From Laceyella putida (lineage in GTDB: Bacteria; Bacillota; Bacilli; Thermoactinomycetales; Thermoactinomycetaceae), in contig NZ_JBHTBW010000011.1 in the NCBI RefSeq assembly GCF_042665195.1, positions 1-52,693 on the forward strand: DNA of 52,693 bases, in the 5' to 3' direction. The notes under the pieces were generated by a model, which was not told where the DNA came from, made no database searches, and saw nothing but the letters and a program-made list of their open reading frames with translations. The translations under genes were made by a program, and so were the position numbers. Positions 34,487 to 41,892 of this stretch are shown one piece after another (the first letter of the stretch is position 1; every line of letters starts with the position of its first letter).

Positions 34487-36064
34487 CTAATCGCCGCAAG
34501 CCAGCGGTTCAATCGTGATGTTGCCCTCGGTGTACCGAAATCCGCCAATCTCTTCCACGCGCTTGAAAAACTTGTGAAAGCGCTCATTGGAATCAGCCTG
34601 TTCTTTATAGGCACGCACCGTTTGTTCCACCGCCGTGATCAACTCATCCGGGGTGAGCCCCTCCGCCACCCGTTTTGCCACTTCGGCATTGCGCCCGATT
34701 TTTTTGCCTCCCAAGAACAGGTCGAACGAACCGCGGCGATACACAATCCCGATATCCTCCGTCACCGCCCCATAGCAGGCCATGGCACATCCGTTAAACC
34801 CGATTTTCAACTCCTTGGGCACATCCAGTCCCCCAATCCGCTTCTGCAACTCCTGCAACTGCGGAATCGACTCCCCTTTATCGCCATCGCAAAAATCGCA
34901 CGCCTTCAATTGCACCACATCCCCCACCGGCTCCAACAAGAGACCCGCTTCCGTCAACTGTTCCACTACCCGCTCCGGATTGGCGGTCGGCACTTTTAAC
35001 ATCAAGCGATGATCAGGCGTATAATGAATTTCCCCTTGGTCCCCCGCCACTTCGGCCACGCACCGCATCTGCTGCGGCGTCATTTTTTTCTCGGCCAGTC
35101 CGGGGGATACCGCCACCTCAAAGATCGAAGCGGAGCCGGACTCACGGCTCTCCCGCAACATCGCCAACGCTTCTTCCGCCACCGCCACCGGACTCATCCC
35201 CCCTGCCGCTGCCGGCTGGGACATCATGGACTCCAGGGCCCACGGCTCCGCTTCCGGACGCAGGCGCTCATGCGGTTTCAAAGGCTGCACCACCTTGTCC
35301 AGGGTATATTTGCGTTGGTAGCCGCGCGGCGTGATCATCAGACCTTCGTACACAAACGTGCTGCCATTGCCGATCAGCACCGTTGTCAGCATGCCGATCT
35401 CATGCTCCAGCATTTGGCTGAGGGTGGTCAACACGATCTCCTGCCGCTCACGGTACGCGCTCTTCACCAGCCCCACCGGGGTCTCCGGAGAGCGGTGCTT
35501 CAGGAGAAGCTTTTGCGTTTCGACAATTTGCCTCGTTCGCCGCCCACTTCGGGGATTGTACAAAGCAATGACGAAATCCGCCGCTGCCGCCGCTTCGATG
35601 CGTTTGGCAATCACTTCCCATGGAGTCAAGTGGTCGCTCAAGCTGATCGTGCAGGCATCATGCATGACCGGCGCCCCCAACAAGGAAGCGCAGGAATTGA
35701 TCGCGGATATGCCCGGAATCACTTCCACTTCGATCCCCGAGTCAGGCCGCCAGCCTTTCTCAACCAACACTTCGTACACCAATCCCGTCATCCCGTACAC
35801 ACCCGCGTCCCCGCTGGAGATGACCGCCACAATCTTGCCCGCTTCCGCCAGCCTGACCGCTTCCTGCGCCCGGCTCACCTCTTCCGTCATCCCCGTGCGC
35901 ACGATCTCCTGGTTCGTCAACAGCGGGCGGATGAGATCAACATAGGTGTTGTACCCCACGATCACTTCGCTCTCCATGAGCGCGGCCCGCGCCCGCCCGG
36001 TAATATGCTCCGCATGCCCAGGTCCAAACCCAATCAGCAGGATCTTGCCAACTGAACGATTCAT
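34487..36064 (-). CDS. cbiH: CbiH60-type precorrin-3B C17-methyltransferase fused to a Fe-S reductase-like domain
   Basis: A 525-residue fusion. Residues 1-255 are CbiH/CobJ (ILLIGFGPGHAEHITGRAR, VISSGDAGVYGMTG, VIPGISAINSCASLLGAP, DFVIALYNPRSGRR, TVLIGNGSTF), doing C17 methylation and ring contraction. After a linker, about 310-525 resembles the C-terminal part of nitrite/sulphite reductases, with Cys389, Cys392 (CDFC), Cys426 and Cys430 (NGCAMAC) suited to a 4Fe-4S cluster. This is the layout described for CbiH60 of Bacillus megaterium. The start at 36064 is chosen for its GGTGGGG site. It is the first gene after the cobalamin riboswitch. Confidence 0.92.
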   Translation of the reverse strand: MNRSVGKILLIGFGPGHAEHITGRARAALMESEVIVGYNTYVDLIRPLLTNQEIVRTGMTEEVSRAQEAVRLAEAGKIVAVISSGDAGVYGMTGLVYEVLVEKGWRPDSGIEVEVIPGISAINSCASLLGAPVMHDACTISLSDHLTPWEVIAKRIEAAAAADFVIALYNPRSGRRTRQIVETQKLLLKHRSPETPVGLVKSAYRERQEIVLTTLSQMLEHEIGMLTTVLIGNGSTFVYEGLMITPRGYQRKYTLDKVVQPLKPHERLRPEAEPWALESMMSQPAAAGGMSPVAVAEEALAMLRESRESGSASIFEVAVSPGLAEKKMTPQQMRCVAEVAGDQGEIHYTPDHRLMLKVPTANPERVVEQLTEAGLLLEPVGDVVQLKACDFCDGDKGESIPQLQELQKRIGGLDVPKELKIGFNGCAMACYGAVTEDIGIVYRRGSFDLFLGGKKIGRNAEVAKRVAEGLTPDELITAVEQTVRAYKEQADSNERFHKFFKRVEEIGGFRYTEGNITIEPLACGD

Positions 36065-36170
36065 GCAACCACCCCACCACCAATATGATTGAATATTAAT
36101 TATTTTAAAAATGTTCAATCTAAAAACACGACGTCATACCCGCCAACTCCGTCCGCATGCACTTCACAGC

Positions 36171-36520
36171 AAAATAAAAAACACCTTCCGCTCACCCAAG
36201 CAGAACGTGTTTATAGGTCGCATCCAACCACAGACAACCAAGCAGGCCTTCCCAAAATGGACACATCCCACCTGCCGTCGTCCCCTATAAACACCTCCCC
36301 ATCCGCGTAGGTCAAGCGGTGTTGTCAGAAAAGGCAGGTCTCCTGGCTCATGGATCGTCGTCTTGAATCGGCATTTGGCCTTCCCATCATAAAGTACAGT
36401 GACCAAATCCAGACTCCCCATTTACAGTGGCGGGACCGCGCCGGCCTTTCACCGGTCTTCCCTCTTCGGGAGCGCATGCAAGCACTCCACCTTTTCCCGT
36501 TGTTTATTCATTTTCGGGCA
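36171..36520 (-). promoter_or_regulatory. Cobalamin riboswitch with expression platform
   Basis: The minus strand has the B12 box AGCCAGGAGACCTGCC (36333-36348) and the cobalamin aptamer blocks upstream of it (GGGAAGACCGGTGAAAGGCC, GCGGTCCCGCCACTGTAA, TGATGGGAAGGCC), from about 36325 to 36520. Downstream, GGTGTTTATAGG and CCTATAAACACG pair over 11 bp (36284-36294 with 36207-36217). The second arm overlaps the start of a terminator stem (36181-36210) that is followed by T-runs (36171-36180). The two pairings compete, so ligand binding should choose between read-through and termination of the cbi operon. Confidence 0.93.
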
Positions 36521-37359
36521 AAATCAATCTATTTATAGTGTAGCCTATTACTCTTTCAATTTTCAATTTTCTCACTAGCTATGGCGGGGGATGGACTTGC
36601 TTTTTTATTCGGATGCTACTTCTATCTTAGTTATTCTCAGTTGATTGGCAGTTTTAATCGGAAGGGGGTTTTGGTAGAATACCTCACTCGTCGATTCCTA
36701 AGTTTTGCTAAACAAACGTTCCAATCATCGGCCCCGAAATCATAAAAACGGAAAATATCGTTTGCAGAAGAGATATAGCCGACTGAGCCCTGTTCATCCG
36801 ACACATGCATCTTAAACAATTTCATTCCAGAAGTCTGTGCGAATTGCGATAAGATAGTAGTTGGAAAATATAACAATCAAGAAAAACAAATCAGGAAACA
36901 GAAAAACCATTGAAAACTCTAGATTTTCCATTTTGATTTACAAAAGTGTGGTTTCGTAAACCATATTATTACTAAATCATAGGAATACTTCAGTCGAATC
37001 TCTTTTTTTGTTTAGAAAACCCGAAATTAATTCATAAATCATGAATTTAACAACTAATTTAATTGGGAAGCTTAGACTAACAAAAATTTCAGTTATATTT
37101 TCTGGCTTGAGCAATATAGGAAACGAATCTTTTGGTTTAACCCTGACAACATCGCTTCTTCATCAAATAACCTTCTTTTCCTGGGAGTTGTTCATATTTT
37201 CTAAGAAAACATTCATTGTACCATGATACACCCCGGCTTAATCGCCGTTTCTCTTACGTATGAAATCAGCGGATTCAGCCCATCCCTCCCCTTTAAATGA
37301 GCAGAAATTAAACGACTTGAGTCACATCCTCAAGCCTTTTCGCATTCTTAACCCCAAAG
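36521..37359. other. AT-rich intergenic stretch
   Basis: Apart from the doubtful frame at 36637-36876, no gene, tRNA or repeat could be supported here. A 6-bp inverted repeat CTTGAG/CTCAAG lies near 37312-37336. Composition is clearly more AT-rich than the flanking cbi and kat genes. Confidence 0.5.
36637..36876 (-). CDS. Doubtful hypothetical protein or gene fragment
   Basis: A 79-codon frame from a TTG, or about 62 residues from an internal ATG. The stretch MHVSDEQGSVGYISSANDIF then RFYDFGADDWNVC reads like part of a folded protein. There is no good ribosome binding site for either start, and the surrounding ~800 bp is AT-rich without other genes. I do not recognise a family; it may be the tail of a lost gene. 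Confidence 0.25.
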   Translation of the reverse strand: MLYFPTTILSQFAQTSGMKLFKMHVSDEQGSVGYISSANDIFRFYDFGADDWNVCLAKLRNRRVRYSTKTPFRLKLPIN

Positions 37360-37389
37360 AAAAAAGACTACCCCCATTCGAGTTAGTCC
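37360..37389 (-). terminator. Terminator after perR
   Basis: On the minus strand GACTA and TAGTC enclose an 13-nt loop and are followed by TTTTTT (complement 37360-37365). It is about 45 bp past the perR stop. The stem is short, so strength is uncertain. Confidence 0.5.
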
Positions 37390-37434
37390 ATTAATGCGCT
37401 TTCAATTCTTTATGTACCGCCACCCGTTTGGCCG

Positions 37435-37875
37435 TCATGGTTCTTCTGCTTGACAGGCTGGACAGAGGCCGTACATCTCCAGCCGATGCGATTCGATGCT
37501 GTACCCGGTCGCCTGAATGACTTCACGTTCCGCCATTTGAAGCAAGGGGTACTGGAAATCGGTTATTCTGCCACAGCGGCGGCAGATTACATGATCGTGC
37601 TCCATCATATTGGCATCGAACCGGCTGGAGGCATCGCTGTAGGTTAATTCCCTGACAAGACTGGCCTGTTTAAACAAGCGCAAGTTGTTGTAAACCGTCG
37701 TTGCGCTCATGTTGGGGTAATCCTTTTTCAGCGCTTCATATATATCGTGCGCTGTGGGATGATGAGTGGATGACAGCAAATAGGAAAGAATGGCGTTTCG
37801 TTGCGGCGTCATCCGCACCCCGATTCGTTTGAGCGTTTCGATTGCATCGACGTGATGATTGTTCTTGATGCTCAT
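37435..37875 (-). CDS. perR: Peroxide-stress repressor PerR (Fur family)
   Basis: A 146-residue Fur-family regulator (151 if the TTG at 37890 is used). The winged helix spans GVRMTPQRNAILSYLL... to NMSATTVYNNLRLF. PerR regulatory-metal ligands appear conserved: His in HHPTAHD, Asp in TYSDASSRFD, His pair in EHDHVIC and Asp in ITDFQYP. The structural Zn Cys pairs are CRRC and CPAC. Oxidation of these His by peroxide would release repression. It follows katA by 85 bp in the same direction, and Per boxes precede katA. Confidence 0.9.
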   Translation of the reverse strand: MSIKNNHHVDAIETLKRIGVRMTPQRNAILSYLLSSTHHPTAHDIYEALKKDYPNMSATTVYNNLRLFKQASLVRELTYSDASSRFDANMMEHDHVICRRCGRITDFQYPLLQMAEREVIQATGYSIESHRLEMYGLCPACQAEEP

Positions 37876-37960
37876 CTCCCCCTTCGCCAAGGGCTACACC
37901 ATGTTGACCAACCGCCGATCCTTTCCGGATAAACGGTTGGTCCCGTCATTCCTGTCGTTC

Positions 37961-39412
37961 TTATTTCACAAATGGGCTCAAATCAATGTTCAATCCTTTG
38001 GCCAAGCGTTCGCCATACTCTTTGTCGGCCCGATAGAAGTTGCAGATGGCCAGTTTTTGTGTATATTCGTTCACTTGCGATAAATCATTCACCAGATTTT
38101 TGATCAGATTTTCCCGCTCCGCTTCCGTAAAGGCCCGATAGCGTTCTCCGGCTTGCTGAAAATCCAGGGTTTTGAAGATTTTTTGGCGACCGGCCACCCC
38201 TTCCAGCGGGGTTTCACTTTCCAAATAAGCCGGATCGGCTTTGGGGCGATCCTCATAGCGGTTGGGCTCGTAATTGACCGGACTGATGTCGGTGCGGGTC
38301 TGCATGTTGCCGTCCACTTGATAATTATTCACTTTGGCATACGGGCAATTGATCGGCAAGTTTAAGTAGTTCGGTCCGATCCGGTGGCGCTGGGTGTCCG
38401 GGTAAGAAAACAAACGCCCTTGCAGCAGCTTATCTTCGGAAGGTTCGATACCGGGCACCAATGCGCTTGGAGAAAAGGCGGACTGTTCCACCTCCGCAAA
38501 GTAATTTTGCGGATTGCGGTTGAGTGTCATGCGGCCGACCAGTTGCAAGGGATAGATGTCTTCCGGCCAAACCTTGGTGGGATCGAGCGGATCAAATTCA
38601 AACTTGTCCATATCTTCAGGCGGCAGGATCTGCACATACAGGTCCCACTCGGGATAATTTCCCTTGGCGATGTGCTCATACAAGTCCCTGGTCGCATGGT
38701 TAAAGTCTTTTCCTTGCACTTCACGGACCTCTTCGGCAGTGAAGTTCCTTACCCCCTGCAACGGTTTCCAATGATATTTGACATAAACGACTTTCCCTTC
38801 CGCATTCACCCATTTGAAGGCGTGCACGCTGAACCCTTCCATTTGCCGGTAGTTGGCGGGGGTGCCGTAGTCAGAAAAAAGCCAAGTCATCATATGGGTG
38901 GATTCGGGCGTTAACGACATGAAGTCCCAATAGCGGTCAGGATCCTGAATATTGGTGTCGGGAGCCGGTTTTAAGGAATGAACCATATCCGGGAATTTGA
39001 TGGCATCGCGAATGAAGAAAACGGGCAAGTGGTTCCCGACGATATCATAGTTGCCTTCTTCCGTATAAAATTTGGTTGCAAAACCGCGTGGGTCACGGGC
39101 GGTTTCGGGCGAACCCGTCCCATGGATGACGGTGGAGAACCGGACAAATACGGGCGTTTCTTTCCCCACTTCCTGCAAAAACGCCGCCTTCGTATATGCT
39201 TTCATGCTATTTGTCACTTTAAACACGCCATGGGCGCCGGCCCCACGGGCATGGACCACCCGTTCCGGAACGCGTTCGCGGTCAAAGTGGGCCAATTTCT
39301 CGAGCAAATGGTAATCTTCCAACAGCGCGGGCCCTCTCCGGCCCGCCGTGCGGGAATTCTGATTATCTCCTACCGGTGCCCCTTGGTTGGTCGTTAAGCG
39401 TTTTTGATCCAT
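37961..39412 (-). CDS. katA: Vegetative catalase KatA (monofunctional haem catalase)
   Basis: A 483-residue small-subunit haem catalase (clade 3). The catalytic His is in RVVHARGAGAHGVF, followed by FVRFSTVIHGTGSPETARDP and the catalytic Asn in NYDIVGNHLPVFFIRD. The proximal haem Tyr lies in RLFSYPDTQRHRIG. It degrades H2O2 in the cytoplasm. RBS AAGGGG precedes the ATG by 9 nt. Two Per-box-like sites lie 15-63 bp upstream, and perR follows, so induction by peroxide is very likely. Confidence 0.97.
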   Translation of the reverse strand: MDQKRLTTNQGAPVGDNQNSRTAGRRGPALLEDYHLLEKLAHFDRERVPERVVHARGAGAHGVFKVTNSMKAYTKAAFLQEVGKETPVFVRFSTVIHGTGSPETARDPRGFATKFYTEEGNYDIVGNHLPVFFIRDAIKFPDMVHSLKPAPDTNIQDPDRYWDFMSLTPESTHMMTWLFSDYGTPANYRQMEGFSVHAFKWVNAEGKVVYVKYHWKPLQGVRNFTAEEVREVQGKDFNHATRDLYEHIAKGNYPEWDLYVQILPPEDMDKFEFDPLDPTKVWPEDIYPLQLVGRMTLNRNPQNYFAEVEQSAFSPSALVPGIEPSEDKLLQGRLFSYPDTQRHRIGPNYLNLPINCPYAKVNNYQVDGNMQTRTDISPVNYEPNRYEDRPKADPAYLESETPLEGVAGRQKIFKTLDFQQAGERYRAFTEAERENLIKNLVNDLSQVNEYTQKLAICNFYRADKEYGERLAKGLNIDLSPFVK

Positions 39413-39426
39413 TTATCCACAACCCC

Positions 39427-39475
39427 TTATAATTATTATATATTGATCATTACTCTCATTTAATAATAATTCTAA
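39427..39475. promoter_or_regulatory. Two Per boxes upstream of katA
   Basis: TTATAATTATTATAT at 39427-39441 matches the Per-box consensus TTATAATNATTATAA at 14 of 15 positions. On the minus strand TTAGAATTATTATTA (complement of 39461-39475) matches at 13 of 15. The first overlaps the region just before the katA RBS, the second is 20 bp further up. Dual sites would give tight repression by PerR. Confidence 0.75.
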
Positions 39476-39588
39476 ATAAGGGAGGGCGCAAGATCTTTTT
39501 TGACAAAAAAATAAAACCCCCGGGCCAATGCCACCTGAGGTTTCCGAACGAACACTCCCAACACTTTTTGTCCAAGCACAACCGGCGA

Positions 39589-40068
39589 TCAGCCATTCAT
39601 CTTGAAATGGCAATCACCCTCATTCTCTGCAATTATTTTTATGTACTGATTCCTTTGGCTTAACAGCCTTTCCATGTATTTGGCCAAAAACAGCTTATCG
39701 GCAATGTTTCCCAACCAGCCCAAAGGGGATGTGTAATCAAAGATATCGATCATTTTGGTTCCGTTCCCACATTCCAAAAAAATATGCTCATGCCTGAATC
39801 TCTTGAAAGCTCCGCTAACCATTTCATCCACAAAGTACTTGGGGGGGTCGAATTCCGTGATTTTGCTGGTCAAGCGCTGTTTAACGCCAAAATGAACCGC
39901 TTCCCAAGTCACGCTTTGCCGCAAACCGATCAGCCCCGTTGTGACTCCGGCGACGGCCTTTTCTTCGGTATGGAAAACGGACTGCATATGGACATCGATA
40001 CTTCGGGCCAAGTCAAAACAGGTCTCAATCGGAGCGTTTATGTAGCATTCTATTTTAATGACAGGCAT
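39589..40068 (-). CDS. SRPBCC-family (START/Bet v1-like) protein
   Basis: A 159-residue single-domain protein of the SRPBCC ligand-binding fold. It starts PVIKIECYINAPIETCFDLARSIDVH, typical for polyketide-cyclase/ligand-binding members. The central TSKITEFDPPKYFVDEMVSGAF, FRHEHIFLECGNGTKMIDIFDYTSPLG and a long C-terminal helix also fit. The ATG at 40068 has GGGAGTGA upstream. It lies 57 nt after the histidine-phosphatase gene in the same direction. The ligand is unknown. Confidence 0.82.
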   Translation of the reverse strand: MPVIKIECYINAPIETCFDLARSIDVHMQSVFHTEEKAVAGVTTGLIGLRQSVTWEAVHFGVKQRLTSKITEFDPPKYFVDEMVSGAFKRFRHEHIFLECGNGTKMIDIFDYTSPLGWLGNIADKLFLAKYMERLLSQRNQYIKIIAENEGDCHFKMNG

Positions 40069-40125
40069 CTCATTCACTCCCCAAGAATTGATTACAATCC
40101 GATTAACCATCCCAGGACCTAGCAA

Positions 40126-40665
40126 TCATTTTTCAAATACATAAAGCTTTCCATTCTTCGGTGTGCCAAGCTTGGGTCCTTTAAACCCCCTCTTTAGCAA
40201 CTCTTTTCTCAAAAACATCATCACCACACCATGGCTCACAATGAGCACATCTTCCTGGCTTTGGGACAATATTTCATCCAAGACAACCTTCACTCGCCTT
40301 TTCACATCCGTTATGCCTTCCAATTGTGACTTGTGATTGAAGAGCCACGCCACCCGCGCCAAAACCGCCCACATGAAAAAAGGCAATTTCATATCCCTCT
40401 TAATAAACGGGTAGACTGAAATCTCTCTTAACTCTTTCTTTTTTATGATCTTGCCGTCATAAATTTTTCGCGCCGTTTTTTCGGCTCTTGGCAAATCGCT
40501 TGCGAAACATCGTTTCCATGCTACGCCTTTCAAATCCACTTCGCCTTCTTCTATGTCAGCGACATCGTATTCTTCAAGCCATTTAATCAATTCTTTTTGT
40601 GTCACCCATGTATTTTCCGGGTATCCCTTCTTCACTTTAAAATGGCGAACCAAACCTATTTTCAT
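40126..40665 (-). CDS. Histidine phosphatase superfamily protein
   Basis: A 179-residue phosphoglycerate-mutase-like phosphatase. The catalytic motif is IGLVRHFKV (RH followed by F instead of G). CFASDLPRAEKTARKI holds the second arginine, and DVLIVSHGVVMMFLRKEL the second catalytic histidine. The ATG chosen (40665) has AAAGG at 9 nt. It pairs with the SRPBCC gene downstream. Substrate cannot be predicted. Confidence 0.85.
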   Translation of the reverse strand: MKIGLVRHFKVKKGYPENTWVTQKELIKWLEEYDVADIEEGEVDLKGVAWKRCFASDLPRAEKTARKIYDGKIIKKKELREISVYPFIKRDMKLPFFMWAVLARVAWLFNHKSQLEGITDVKRRVKVVLDEILSQSQEDVLIVSHGVVMMFLRKELLKRGFKGPKLGTPKNGKLYVFEK

Positions 40666-40866
40666 GCATTTCATCCTTTCTTCAATCGCTGCCAATCATC
40701 ATCATTTTACCCCTTTATGAAACCATTGATTTATTCGAAAATGAGCATAATATTATATCCTTCGCATCAAACAACCCTCTATCGATAGAATCAACTATTT
40801 TATATAATTAATTTAGACCGTATTGTGAATATACTTAATTTGCAGAGATCTAGTGGAGGGATCATT

Positions 40867-41739
40867 TTGGTCAACAAACGCTGGTTCTATGCCTTGGGCT
40901 TCTTCACCTTTTTGTTGATTATGGGCGCCTACGTGATTCCGTTCATCCCCCAATTTGTCGTGCCTTTATATGAAGGGGATGCCGTCGCCAACCAAATCAG
41001 CTATATCAACTACTTGTTAACCTTGATCGCCACCTTGGCCACGATGGGCGGGATCATCTTCTCCGTATACAGTTTCTATCAATCCTCGCGCGTGCCCAAC
41101 ATGGTGAAAGAAGAGGTGAACCGCAGCATCCAACAACATAAAGAAGAACTGGATGAAAAGTTGTTAAAATCACTCAAAGCGATGATGATTTTATCCGAAC
41201 ACTCCATTCTCGGACAAGAACTTTATCCGATTTCACTGGAATCCAAACTCGAGCGGATCGAAACCGCTGAAAAAGAGATTCCCGAGCTATGGGGCATGAA
41301 ATATTACAAAGCCTTGATCTATTGGTACAGCCCGCACGCCAAACAGAGTGAAAACCGGCAAAAAACGTTAAGCCTGTTAAGCGATCACTGTGTGAAAAAT
41401 CCCGATCATGTCGATGCTTGGATCGAGATTATCGATTGGTACCATCAGCGGGAGGACCATGTTCGCGCCTTAACCAATCTGGAAACGCTCCTGCGCCGGT
41501 ATCCGCACGCCTACAAGATGGCCGAAACCCGCCTGCAACATGAGTTGAACACCGATTTGCGCAAGTGGCGCACCAGCGTCATCGAAAAAGCCAAATTAAA
41601 AGAGATGAAAAAAGAAGGCGCCAATCGGCAAATCCTCGAGCGCTTCACGATTGAGGAGCTCAAGGAGTACATCAAAGAAAAAGCGGCAACAGAGGAATCT
41701 TGTCCAAGCTCTCGTACAGCGCATTGCGGCAGAAACTGA
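40867..41739 (+). CDS. Membrane-anchored helical-repeat protein, unknown function
   Basis: About 290 residues, starting at TTG 40867 (GGAGGG upstream). Two membrane helices (FYALGFFTFLLIMGAYVIPF and YLLTLIATLATMGGIIFSVY) are followed by a long cytoplasmic helical region. This includes a coiled-coil-like stretch (VKEEVNRSIQQHKEELDEKL) and TPR-like pairs (VDAWIEIIDWYHQREDHVRALTNLETLLRRYP). The last ~13 residues (after EKAATEE) look out of frame; one base earlier the sequence reads LVQALVQRIAAETEKEIG and stops, so a small indel near 41698 is possible. No family recognised. Confidence 0.7.
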   Translation: MVNKRWFYALGFFTFLLIMGAYVIPFIPQFVVPLYEGDAVANQISYINYLLTLIATLATMGGIIFSVYSFYQSSRVPNMVKEEVNRSIQQHKEELDEKLLKSLKAMMILSEHSILGQELYPISLESKLERIETAEKEIPELWGMKYYKALIYWYSPHAKQSENRQKTLSLLSDHCVKNPDHVDAWIEIIDWYHQREDHVRALTNLETLLRRYPHAYKMAETRLQHELNTDLRKWRTSVIEKAKLKEMKKEGANRQILERFTIEELKEYIKEKAATEESCPSSRTAHCGRN

Positions 41740-41892
41740 AAAAGAAATCGGATGAAGAAGAGTAAGAAGTTCAGAGGCATGGAACGTTTGTGATAGCCAC
41801 TTCATTATTTAATAGTATGAATTCATTATTTTGAATGTGTAATCAATCAATTATATAATATTTCAACAAACATCTTATTAGGAGGTGTTTTA

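Noticed and set aside
35009..36055. 348-codon plus-strand frame opposite cbiH
   Set aside because: His/Arg-rich product typical of the reverse strand of a GC-rich gene; cbiH is certain.
37041..37226. 61-codon plus-strand frame before perR
   Set aside because: AT-rich, no RBS, low-complexity Thr/Leu/Phe content; probably chance.
39413..39613. 66-codon minus-strand frame upstream of katA
   Set aside because: It overlaps both Per boxes and the katA promoter, has no RBS and no protein-like pattern.
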